Part shown: one piece after another, positions 1 to 12,700 of the stretch | Position numbering within the stretch: position 1 is the stretch's first letter | How the letters are laid out: each line of letters starts with the position of its first letter | Source of the DNA: Macropodus opercularis | Taxonomy: Eukaryota > Chordata > Actinopteri > Anabantiformes > Osphronemidae | Direction: 5' to 3' | NCBI GenBank assembly: GCA_030770545.1 | Contig: CM061109.1 | Span: 13,872,001-13,936,000, forward strand | Length of the DNA: 64,000 nt | The notes under the pieces: generated by a model | The model's input: only the letters and a program-made list of their open reading frames with translations | Database searches by the model: none | Told to the model about the DNA's origin: nothing | Position numbers and translations under genes: made by a program

Positions 1-3000
1 GAACATAAAAAGTCAGTCTACTGCCAATCTGGTGAATTACAGAAGCGCTTAAGAGGCCAATTAATCATAGTAGTAAGCCTGACCTTCCCTTCACAACAGA
101 GCTCATGTTCACCATCACCATTTCAAAATGTATACGAGCTGAAGAAGCAACAACGCTAACACAACAATGGAAGTAAGTCGTTAATTCTGTGACATTTCTG
201 ATGTGACACTTGTGAAATTTCATAAATTCCCAGGGCCTCACGCATCTGGATTCCAAGAGCAGAGAAGGTGGAACCGTATTTGTTGTGCAACCACAAATAC
301 AGTGTAGACAAACAAAGAATCACCTATAAGCAGATTAAGGTCAGGAGACAGAAATCAAATCAGCCCAATCCTGGCATTGCCAGGAAGAGGTGGACTTGGT
401 CTGCAACCATAATAATAACGTCTGCATGAAGACAAGAGCCCAGCGCTTCCAGCAGACCTAAGCATCACCCTGCCTGAATGTGCCGCTGACCACTGCATGA
501 GAAAGCTGTGGTCTTATGCAGTGACCGGCAGCACATTCTGCTTTGGAGACTGAAGATCGCTCAGATCCATAGAACTGAGAACTAGTTACTGCGCCTCTCA
601 TTGGTTTTAATGTTACGGCTTTAATTGACATATAACTAGTCAAAACATTTTGCTGAAACTGCAAACAGAGAGGAAATAAGGGGGTGGTGACGGACGTGAA
701 GGTTGCATGACTGTCCAACTTTCATTCCAAACGCTGTCCAGGCCTACTCAGGTTTCCCTCCGGTAGCATAGCAACAAGAGAGTTCGAGCAAAACAGTCAG
801 AGAATGGTGTTGTCCCAATTACCAGTGGGCATTCAGCCAGAGGGGTTGAACACGTTACTCACCATGAATTATTCACTTTTCACCTCAGCGTATCCTTTCA
901 CATAGAGTCTGCCTTTATCCTACAACAGGCAAACTAAGGCACTAGGGTTACAGCACGGTCTCAAACTGGTGCTGCTCCTTTATTCATATATGAATGACAT
1001 ATGAATTATATATAAATATCCTGCAAACAAGCACAAAAATTATCTAAATAGAATCTCACACTTTTAACAATTTACTGTGATCACAAATAATCACATTCCT
1101 TGCTTCCAAGAACACAAAACTAAGCTTGGCTACGGACCAAACAACTGGAAACATAATTAACAGGCAGCCTGGAGGGGCTTAGGTCCCATCAGTGCAGAGC
1201 AGCAGCATTAATCCCTCTATCTGATGGGCCCATGGTGCCATCATCCATTATACAACTCCCTTGGCATCCAGGTCTCTTTTGACCAAACAATGCGTTTTCC
1301 TGGAAACGAGACAAAATGCTAACCTCTGCAACGGCTCTGAGGTTCTCCACTAGAGTGATAAGTGGAGTCAAATGCAGATATGACTCAACTGAGAAAGATG
1401 ATGAGTACAAAAGGAAGAGGCTTTTGAGGCTCGATCTACGACATTAGATCTATAGGCTGCTCTAACTTTGCACTCTCCACCTGCATTGAGACGGAAGGAA
1501 ATGAGAAATGCAGAATCTCGCGTGGGAGAAACCAGCGCAAGATTCCTACAGCTCAACGTTTACCCGATTCATTTCAAACCAATGCTTCTGAGTATAAACA
1601 AAACAAAATACACAGATACCACATACTAGATCTTACATCTGGGACAGTTTGCCCATCTGTGAATTCATCCACACACACTGGTTTGTTTTTGGTTATATGG
1701 TCTCCACAGAAAACTCAAAACACTACATGCAGTGGAGGTTTCTGACAGCATTTATCCAAACCAGACAAAACATACAAGGAGCGAAATCAAACAGGACACC
1801 TCAGAAACCTGGCAGTGTTCCTGCGATTCCCAGCAGAGCAACGTGCTGATGTCATGCTTATACAACAGATGTGTCACACATTAAAGTAACGCCAATCATG
1901 TAACTACAAGACATCGCTTTGCTGCATTACTGTTACCATAAAGACTAGTGTCTCACCTGAGCTTAGCACATAATGTTAGGAATTACTCTGTCCCATCAGC
2001 ATTTAAGTGTAGTATCCATTACATTCCTGGACCTGTCATCATACCAATGGCCATGGAGTAAAACCCATTACAGTAATTTATAAACCAGACCATGACCACA
2101 CAACTAAAAAGTGCTTAATTCCTTTTAATTCTTGTTCTGATAACAGGTCAATCAATCAAAGCAAAGACGTAACAACCGTCATAACACAACACCCTGTCGA
2201 CAGCAAACAGCTTTGGTCTTAACCACACACAGATTGAATTACATAGTGTTTACCAACTCATGTTTCACACACATAACTGCAACCCAAAACATAAACTTAC
2301 GTAGCAGCACATTTTATACAGCAGGCTGGAAGCTGTTCCATCTCTATCAAACAGAATCTGGAAGTCTGGCCAAGAGCCGCCTGAATGCGAACGGCACCGC
2401 ATCCAGAGGCTGCACTTTACTCGAGTCTAAAGCTGTCTGACATTTTGACTTACAATCTAATCTAAACTAGCTTCTGTGAGTATTTTTTCAGTTTATGTGT
2501 TACAGGCCGATCGCACCCGCTTTGTATTTTAAAATCCAACACTGGTGCAAGGCGCAGTTTGTGTTTGTAAGTAGTGTGTCTCACTGTACGCTAATTAAAA
2601 CTAAAAACTAAAACTGTTACTGGGTTAGATGAGGAATGAATTTAGCAGAACAGTAAATATTTTAGTTTTAGTCAAGCTATTCCTTCTGCAGGCATGTGCA
2701 CGTTCCAAGAACTGCATGCAAACACATTGCATTTTTAACTTTGCCTTTTATATACGTTAATGTTAAGTAAAGTGGCATCAGATGTTTCACTGATTGAACC
2801 TGATTTTACCTGTCATATAAGAAACATACCAGGCAACAGAATCCATGTAGATTATCTAGAGCAAAATGTGGGCACACAACCAGTTTATACACATCTGTTA
2901 GACTTGGTTTAAATAAACATGCCACTGCAAATAATCTTTACAACAACGCTCCAAATGCACTGGAGTCTCATAAAACACCTCCGGAGCGTCTGAACAATCA

Positions 3001-6000
3001 GAGCTGCACAACAAGCCATCTCCTACACTGGAAACCACCAAGTCAAGGACCTCATTTTCTCCTGAACAGTCACCTCCTGACAGATGTGCAAACAAGACCT
3101 GGAAACAGCAGCCATTTTCTCTTGAACCGCTCCGTTGAGTAAAACCTGCCTTTGAAGCGTCTGCTTGGGCTGCAGTCTTGTGGGGGGAAGACACTGAGGA
3201 CAACAGCGTGGCAGGGGGAGCGAGGGTGAGATGGGTAGGGAGATAAATGATGATCTCCCAAACAGGTAGTCACAACAACCATTTGTGCATTATTCTCCGT
3301 CTCTCACTTGGCGACAGCCAATGTAGGTCGTCGAGCAGTGGGGGAGGGTGGCCTTCGGTCTCCAGGGGAAACACTTCTCCCACACTTCCTACTTTTATTG
3401 CTCACCAGGGGTGGCCAACTGTGCGCCAAGAGAAACAACAGCCTACACGTTTTTACTTCAACCAAAAGGACCCACCCACTGATTAACACTCCTTTAAGTA
3501 CAGGGGAAGAACTCGTGCTCGACGCTTCCTGCTGAAGTGATCACTTGGTATAAATCGCTGAAGGTGGCTTTGCCGTAGCTCAGGGTTGACCACATATGCC
3601 GCCTGCAGCTCTGATCTCCTAGTTCTTTGAGCAGCTATTAAAGGTCGTGAGTATAACATTGAGAGGCGGCGGGTGCAGTGCAACTGTATCCTGCAAGCAA
3701 CTCCCAATAGTACGATTCTTTTATAAATTGTAGTGGGCCAAAGAAATTTGCTTTGTTATAGTTGCAGAAATCTGAATGTTAAAGTGTGAAGTCTGTAGTC
3801 TACAGTCTGGAGAATGTAGATTCAACACAAGCGTCTAGTCGACAGCTCCAGCTTCATTCTGAGCCCTTAATATGTCCGCCTTAGTTAGAAAATGAAGGCA
3901 CAGTGTGGGAAATAAGTCAGAACAGTGACCTGCTTCACCTAAAGGCACTTGTTACGGTAACTAGGTTAGTGCATGTCAACACTTGACTGATTTCCTGCCT
4001 TAATCGTGTTTCTCCAAATAACCTGGTTTCATATGTGCATGTAAGCAGACAAAGAACCCGACGCCGCAGGGCACGCACATGTTTATGCCTGTGTGGGGGT
4101 GGGTGGCAAGTAAATACTGTGTGGAGGAGAATGTGGGAATAAAAGAATAGCGCAGAGAAAACGGCTTCGTAGATAATATTCACGTTCAAAATAATAAATA
4201 GAAATAACCACCTATTGTTCTGTACCGTGTATGGATGATGTCAATTCCTCTACAGGGTTGCAAAAACACATTTACGCGAATATTACACAGTGGCTGTGAT
4301 ATGTGATATAACTTCCTGTGTATTTCATCAGAATAAGATTAAATGGTCGCTACATTTTATCAAAATCAACAACTTGAGCTGAGCTACTATATGAAAGAAA
4401 AACAGATGTCATTACTCTTTCAACCTCCATCACTGACAAAAAACCAAAGTTATTATATTTTCATAGGGCCATTCTGATTCATTCAACAAGGAACAAAATA
4501 AATGTCTTTAAATTCAGACTAAAGTCAACACAGAGGCCTCAGCCAAGCAAATCGTTTTTCAGCAAGATGAGGATTGCACAAAATAAGCTGTAAACACAGC
4601 AACACATCAGTGTGGGCAATAAGTGTTGCTATGGTGACCAGAAGATCCTGCTTCTCTGTCAACAGCTGCTTATGCCACCCTAAATACCCCGCGACTCTCC
4701 TTGAGCTTTCCTTCCATCTGATGTCAGGGTCACACAAACAAAGGAGAGCGGTGAGTTGAAACACTGATCTTCCTTCGAGTCTGCCCATGACTGCTTCTTT
4801 ATTTACATGGCACAGCTAACAGATTTACCTTCATAGTGCTAAACGGTGCTACCAACTACATCAATATACTACACACACGCGCCTGTGGTGCGACACTGAA
4901 TTACAAAGCAACCGGAAAATTCAAATCATGCAGCAGAAAATACAGAACTTTCACTAGCAGGCTACAGATGGTCCTTTCGTTTCCGGAGAAGTGTGCTCAA
5001 AGCCACAATTCATGGTTTTCCTGCAGCCATCTCATTCCGATCCAACTGCCTAAACGTGTACACCCAGTTAGCAAATACCAGTTTAACTGATCTCCTTTTA
5101 GAGTTTAAAGATCAGGTTATAGTTGGTTACACGAGTTGAATTATTGCACATTTATAATTCAAAACTCAATAAATGGATTTGAAAGATTCAGCTGTGGAAT
5201 AAATAAACACATTCACGCCCACATCTGCCTACGTAGGTGTCAAAAAAACCACCCAATGAAGCCACAGTATCAGAGTCACGTAACCAAAACATAAAGGCAA
5301 AAACACACACTCTTAGGAAGGCAAACCCACGCGAACGTGGAGAGCACGGAGGTCATAGTGTTCGTAGCAGTGGTGCTGGTGTGGAAACGTTGGGCCATTT
5401 TAGCTCAGCACCGTTTCATTAGGGCTGTTTAGGGAATTCCACAGCTTTGGCGATTCCGTTTAAGGCATTTAACTGCCTTAAAGCAACGTCGATGCCTCGC
5501 AGCCCATAGGACTGAAAACTGGAGCAAGTAGCTCCGGAAAATTAAGACGTGTCGGTGATCAGAGTCACGACACATTATGACTCAAATCAAGGCCAAGAAA
5601 CTAGATCAGGACATCCCTCAGCGTAACACACACGCTGTATGTGTTGCTTCCTCACTAACAGGATTAGTTATACAATCAATAAGACAAATACCAACAAAAT
5701 AAAGGTGATGCTGGTAATATTTTTTTCCATATCAGCCTGTCACAGACCGGATGCAGAAGCCTTTATCAAAGTCAAAGTATACAGTGACATAGTCGTCTAA
5801 AATGCTGATTTCCACACACTACATAAAATAACAGCACCAGCTGTGGTTATGCTGCTGCTCGCTTTATTCTTCTGCGAGTATATTCTGCTCTTCACCTTTA
5901 CACAATACACAAACCAGCCGAGCAGATAAGCTTACGCGGCTGACTCAGCAGGGGATGAACAAATAATATTCCCTTTAGTACAGAGGCTCTCATTCTAGCG

Positions 6001-9000
6001 TGCATATGCTTGCACAAGTTCCTGAACAGTCATACACCTGCGTGAGTCGTACTTAAAACACCCTGCGTGTGAAAATGCTTGACCTACAATCTAGCATGAG
6101 CTTGATCTTACAAACCAGTCCTGAAAAAACACGTCTACAACCCGCGCACTAAAAAGAGATTACAACTACACATGGACGTCGTCAAGAAAAATCAGACTGG
6201 TCCATGCAACGCTAAACAGAGCTGTTCTAAACCCAAGATAAATCCAAATAACGACAGCCTGAACTGCTCAGTACTTGTATGGGTGTTATTTCAGAGTAAC
6301 CACTGCACTGGCAGTTGGCGGAGAGCCCATGAACGCTGCACGTCTCTTTTGGAGACAGAATGGCTCACCTCCCCCCACGGCCCATCATAAATAAATAGTG
6401 CTACAGAACTATTTGGACAGCCCGATACAGAGCCCTGCAGCACTACAAGGCTGACGGGGACTTTCTCAGGGACTTCCTTGCCCTTCTTCTGAACAAAGGA
6501 TGCATGTCTGTTTTGAGCCCGGTCATAATAAATGTACGTCGTCTTCTCTTCCTCAGTTCAGTGAATCCACTGTAGTTACATATGAATGACTTGCCAAAAA
6601 CCACTTCAGTGCAAAATGAGAACTGACTACAAGGTGATTCTTTACATTCAGTAGACCATCTAATTTTTCCCAGACCCGAGACCTCGTATAACATTGAAAC
6701 CAAAGACAAAATGATTTTGCTCAAATCCGGCCACTGAACAAAAGGCTGGTGGACAACCTGCAACAACACTATTCACTTATGACCTCTACAGACTCCAGGA
6801 CAACGGTGTCGCTGTACTCAGGATCAGATCAGAGCAGAAAACGAACAAGGAATGTTTCAATGTGTACACGCCACTGACGAAACATTGACCTGAATGACAT
6901 ATTTAGATAGAAGGAAACGTAAATGCTAGACTAAAACGTGTACTTACAGCCTAATAAAACTCCTACTGTTCTTCTAATAGGCAGCACTAAAGCAGTTTCG
7001 TAATGACTGCAATTAGAGTTCACAAAAGGTTCTTACCTCTGGTGACAAAAGAGGTTAGCGTGCAGACAATGCGTTTGAAATCAATATGACACCATTAACA
7101 AAAAGACCTGCAGCTGAAATATACACAAAGAAGATACAAAGATAACCGAGTCACATGCGTCTGTTTACCTTCCACAAGGGGACAAAGCCTATAACGCAAA
7201 CCAGCCTCTTTGCTACTCAAGAGAGGGAAGAGTGGCAGCATTTCAAGCTGCTTGGGTAACGCTAGTCGTGGTGTTAGAGCGCTTACAGGGCACAGATGCA
7301 TTTTAGCCGTGGATGAAAAGTGTAAATGATGACGTAGACTGGTCAGCAGACATCCCGGGGAGTTCTATCCAAGCCACGCAAGCGATACCAGCGAGTTTAC
7401 TGCACAGAGGTCACCGTGTACAATAGGTGTAGATGACAATCTTCTAAGACCTGTGAAACTGGAGTTGTCTGTGGGAAAACTGGACTAACCGGCTTCATGT
7501 TTGTTTAAAAATGCTACAGGTCATTTATTGTTGAAGGCTACAACACCTTTGAAAACGGGTCAGAGGGTTTTTTAAAGACAGAGCTCAGCACATTTATTAT
7601 GATCTTATACTTGGTTCCCCACTGAAGCCTGGAAGCTTTGGAGAATTGTTTCCGAGGTTTTAAATTGGATTTTGTCAGGCGCGTTATTGAACGACAACAG
7701 TATCATGTAGTCGTAATGTTTAATTCAGGAAATTTGGCTCAACTTAATCTGTTCTTTAAATTCCTGTTTATTTTGCAGGTAAGCTAACCACACATATAGA
7801 ATACATGAACAGTTCATTAACCAACTGGAACGGAGCTACATCCTCACTCTGACGAGGCTACACCTGCCACCTTCAGATTTAATTCAACAATCTGTTATTA
7901 GTACTTGATCGACTATGACATTTTTAGACCTACTGACAACCCTGTTACATAATGAAGCATTTCAGGTCAGGGATGCCAATACACACTGGCAAATCCAGAC
8001 GCATCCAACTCAAAGACATTATTCCACCTCATGTAAGAGACAAGAAGGCGGAACATTGGCGTTAGTAGCCAAACTGTCAAGTCTTATCGCTAAAGATCTT
8101 CATTCCAGTGCAAAGTCTCACTTAAAAGGCCTCTGATTTCACCAGCTACGCAATGTTGACCGACATCACAAACAAACAGCATACAAAAGTCACTGGGTCA
8201 ACAAGAGAATGGCAGCATTGCGTGGTTTTAATTACATGGGAAATCTATTCAGGATACGTCTGCATTCAAACAGCAGTGTGCGATAAACACATCATGCCAA
8301 TGTGTTGATTAACAGAGCTAAATAAAAACAAAACACTTTAGTGCTCAGAGACATTAAACGTCTGTTAAAGCTGCATCCCACCATTACCTGAACTATAAAC
8401 AGCCACATTATGGGCAGTAATCTCTTTTTATGGGTAAACTCTTAAGCATCATCGCTTAGAATCAAATGTTTAGACATATTACGACGCTTCTGTTGTGTTT
8501 GTGCCAGACATAGTTTAACATTATAGTCCTACAGTAACGTGAGCTGTCTCTTGGTGGCAACGTCTAGTACAGTTGAATGTCTCTCCCCTCCCCCACTCAT
8601 GCGTTTCCGAAGTGTGCATGGCACTAGAAATATGTACCATTCATATATCAGCTGGAACAGAATGGCAGAAAATTCTATGTAGCTGATAATACCATGCACA
8701 TGTCGTCGGTCTCCCACCAAACGGGACAACCTTCAGCCTGTGCAACTTGCAGCGTTCTGTGAAGCGGCACCCAGCTCAGCTACTGTAAGTGCAGAAATAA
8801 GTAGTGTGGGAAAAGTCGGTTGTTTTGACTAACTTACTGCGTAAAACTGAAAATCTGAGGACGCACACGGGAATTTCAACACACGTGTGGAGCCTAGTGG
8901 TGACCAAGCTGCGCCGGTAGCCCCCTGCATCAACGCCACAATCACTCATTTTCTCAAAGTCATTATCCTCGACGCGTAAAACCCACGCACGGGCGCAGAG

Positions 9001-9065
9001 GCATCTTGGAGACACCGCGGCCCGAACCGCGGCTGCTGCGTAAAGAGCGACTTTTACGGTCTTAC
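1..9065 (-). other. No recognisable exon; probably intron of the minus-strand gene
   Basis: AT-rich sequence with many stops in all frames. The longest open frames (for example 2898-3203 and 6443-6769, minus) show no domain or splice context I can support. Read as the first intron of the gene whose first exon ends at 9066. Confidence 0.5.
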
Positions 9066-9284
9066 CTTCGAGCGTGAGAGTGAACTCGTGGTGTCCGCCA
9101 CCTCTTCCTCTTCCACGGGGGAGAACCTCCAACTTCACTTAGTTACGCCAGCAGCCACTTTCCTCCCATTGTGCCTCCCGTCATATTTCAGCCGCACTGT
9201 GTGACTCACTGTGGCTTAATTCGCTGAGCTAACAAAGCGTTTTCATCCGGACACACTCGCAACTGGGCGGTAAAGTTGATGTTA

Positions 9285-9300
9285 GTGTGTGTGTGTGTGT
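9285..9300. repeat. (GT)n microsatellite
   Basis: Eight GT units inside the CpG-rich promoter region. Confidence 0.8.
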
Positions 9301-9400
9301 AGTTTCGCCGATCACTGAGAACAGGAACGTAAAGAGGCAGCAGGCGGTGATCGACAGCGGGAGAGACGCAGACAGCGAATCGGAGAGAAGGGAGGGGGAG

Positions 9401-9423
9401 GGGGGGGGGGGGGGGGGGGGGGG
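9401..9423. repeat. poly-G run (23 G)
   Basis: 23 consecutive G, preceded by shorter G runs, within the CpG-rich promoter. It could form a G-quadruplex on the plus strand; as an assembled homopolymer its true length is uncertain. Confidence 0.85.
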
Positions 9424-9740
9424 AGCGGAGGTGAAGGCGCACTGACCTTAAACCTGAATACAGGAGACATCAAAACACGCGCCCGTCAATTAACCCCCGG
9501 ATTGTTTGAGTGAGGCGCGTGAGCCCGCGCTAGAGGAGGACGCTAAACAGACACATCTACGCGCGCTTCCTACTGTCGGAAGGGCTGCGCCGTTGCCACA
9601 TAGCCACTGTACGTTTCATCATATGGTAACTGCCAACCCACAATGGAGCCCAGCGCGGCTCCGACATGTCCCACAGCCGTCCTCCGTGAAACCTCCCCTT
9701 CCAGATCCCGTCTTAAACTGTGTCACTGTGCTGGTATTGT

Positions 9741-12700
9741 GTGTTCGTTCGGCCACTTAGCTGAGTCTCACAGGCTACAGTGTTGCCGAGCTGCCCCCCT
9801 GAGCCACTTCCCCTCCCCCCACGCTCTTTTTCGCCTGTCCGGTCACACAGCGGTTGATTAATTCTCCTTTCGCCTTGGCCAGTCATTCAGATTTGGAAAG
9901 TAAATAACAAGTTGACATCATTACGGCTCTACACTGGTGTGACACATTCCTTTAGTTACCGTAAATGCCGCAGTAGTTGCGCAAGGCATAGTTCACGTTC
10001 ACTCCGTATGTATTACAAAATAATATAATTGCAGAAAACCTGGGGTTTGGAAGAGTTTTTAATTGAGATTCACCACTATAATTGGACATGTAGTATGACA
10101 ATTGCAGTATTTAGTTTAATTGTATTTTGTTTCCAGTCCTGCCCTTTGTAACAACCAATCATATGACATGAAACCAGTTTAGCTCTACTTTAGTTAATAA
10201 TCTGCTGTGTGTCTGTGTGGTTTTGAATTAACTTTAAAAGCTTTTTTTAGTGTTACTAGCACTCTACCACTAGCGTGATACTAGACAAGTGTTCTGCCAG
10301 TCTGTGGTTTTCAGCGCTATGCTTAATCCAAGTAATATGACGTCATGTCAGTATGTCATGATGTGAAAGTTCTTTGTTATTTTAGTCAGACAAACATTGT
10401 AATCAGATAGTAAGTGAATATATTATAGCTGGATTTGCCACCTCTGGTGAATAAAATACCAGCATTTCTTCACTGTGTGGCTGCTCCGTCTCTCTATTGT
10501 TTTCCTAGAATACAACCATCTCTTGGGGTTTTAGAAGTGCTGACCCTCATCACAACTTACTTACACTCTGCTGCAAAATACTTGAGGTTACAGCCTGGAG
10601 AACTACACAGTGTACAAAAAGTAAAAATGCTGAAAAATTGCTGTGCACATTTGTAGCTGAGACTCTTGGAGGAATACTGACCCTCAGTATTTTGTGCATT
10701 TGTTATAATAATCAAAAATGACAAATATTGTGTTTCCTGACCTTCTCTTGCCACAAACCCTTGGATCTGTCTCATCTTTTCTCAGTAATGATGTGATGTG
10801 TATATTAAATGTTGGTCAGAGCTTAAATAAAACAAAGCAGCAGAAACTAGTGCTAAAATCGGTTCATTTATTTTCCTTTCTATTAGATCAGACCTCTGGC
10901 CTTTCTAAATCACCAGCGCTGCATTTGCCAAGCATTCCTCTGCACTGTGCTAATGGAGTCCTGCATGACTGCACCCTCATTCGCTGCTGCTTCTGAACTT
11001 ATATTACATGGTGTATGGTAAAAGCGTTTCCTGCCATAGAGCTGGGGCTGACCTCCTAACAAAGAACAGGTTCAAGCTGCCTCCCCTCCCCCAACCCTGG
11101 AAGCCGATGAGGGTCACATGACCTTTCTAGACAGCACTGAGGAGCAGTGGTAATATGTATGGGTGGGGGAAGGGTGGCGAGTCACACGCCTCTTGTTGTG
11201 TGGTTATTAGACTGGGGGAGAGCTGAGTCTGTAGCAAGGGAATGTCCAGTGGGGCATCTTTTCCGCTTTGTGCTCTAGTGTCCACTGACATATTGGATTT
11301 AGTTCCCTAAGCCCCGCTGCTTTATTTACACTGTAAAGAGAATGGCAGCATGGGGGCTGGGCTGTCAGAGACAGTCTGGAGGAAAAGGAATTACTATTGG
11401 TATGTGTGATCATGCGTGTGTACGTGCGTGCATGTATGAGCTCGTGGCAGAGAAGGCAAGCCTTGTGTTCTCACTGTACAACACCTCCCCCACTGTCTCC
11501 CTCCCCCTGCTTCCCCTGTGCAACCATCTACACCCGCTAGACACACAAGAGTTTTTTGTGGTACACAGTTATGTCATAACCTACATATCTACTTTTCTTT
11601 TACACGGCGCAAAGATGAATAAAACGGAAAAGGAAATGTGATCTATTTTCAAATGCAAATGCTTTGAATTCTCAAATGCAAAAAAAAGAGAAGAGAGCAA
11701 CAGCTGACAAACTGTATCTGCAATGATTGATATCTACAGCATGTGAGCTGCTATAACACACCATTTATTACACCCGTTCTCTTTAGATGAAAAAGAAAAA
11801 CGTGTGTGGTTCTAGGATGCCACATATCCCCTGATGCCTTAATCAAATTCCTTTAACAGAGGAGGGGGAGGGAGAGAGAAGGCGGGAAAAGCAGACAGAT
11901 GTCAGAGATTGAAGGGTTGAGGACAGAGGTCAAGGGTTGGTGACCTGGGCATCCAACAGACTCACCCTCCCTTTCCTCCTCCTCCAGCACAATGGGAATG
12001 AATTACTTTACAATACTTTCTTCTTACAGTGACATTTACTGCTACTGTTGTCGAATTCCTTCTTAAGCTGCTCACTGAAATCTTACTGCTTATAAAGAAA
12101 CAAAACAATATGGTTTCAAACCTTACACAAGGAGTTTTCCATTTGGGACCTTTCACTTTCTTCATATAAGTGATGACTTTTCCAGGTGACAGGCCGCCTG
12201 TCACTCAGTTACAGCTGTTGATTATCTTGAGCACCTTCACATCCCTTAACACAGTGTGTGGTAGTTACACTTTTAAAGGAACTAGTTACTGTGTGATGGT
12301 GAAAACTACACACGGTGAGTGGACTGTAAAACTCACCTGGCTGAACCATTAACCTCGAATTACATTTCAGACTGTGCTTTTAAGACATCAAGACCCTCTG
12401 TTCAGGAGAATCTCACAGGATTCATGTGGGGGGATGGGCATGTGTGCTGTGCAGCGGATCACTGGTTTCAGCCTCCTGCTTTGTCATAGCAACATAATGC
12501 TGTGTAATGGGCCTCCACTCGAATACACGGAGCACGGTGACATGTCAGCCTTCAGCGTCACCCTCCTGGACCACACAGGTTCACACCGAGAACACGGATG
12601 TGAACGTTGTTGTTCCTTCTAAAAATAACCAGTGACAAAGAGAAGCACAGGGATGCACATGGTGGCATTGTGTTACAAAGAAGGCAGAACAAACTGTATT

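Larger units (their letters stand above)
9066..9440 (-). other. Putative non-coding first exon of a minus-strand gene
   Basis: On the minus strand a perfect AAG|GTAAG donor sits at 9066/9065, ending a CpG-rich stretch. The ATGs just upstream on that strand (9184 and inward) open a short frame that stops before the donor, so this would be 5' UTR with a small upstream open frame. The 5' end is not defined. Human ANOS1 has TBL1X upstream in divergent orientation, with non-coding first exons, so tbl1x is my best guess. No coding exon is in the window to confirm it. Confidence 0.4.
8920..9740 (-). promoter_or_regulatory. CpG-rich promoter region
   Basis: CpG dinucleotides are frequent here, against scarcity on both sides. 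A GC-box-like GGGCGG lies at 9265-9270. With the donor at 9066 this looks like a CpG-island promoter firing leftward. Boundaries are judged by eye. Confidence 0.5.

Noticed and set aside
8776..9138. 120-codon minus-strand frame across the CpG region
   Set aside because: It starts at a non-ATG codon with a stop just upstream and runs through the strong donor at 9066, so it is not a coding exon as drawn. The donor itself is kept as evidence for a non-coding exon.
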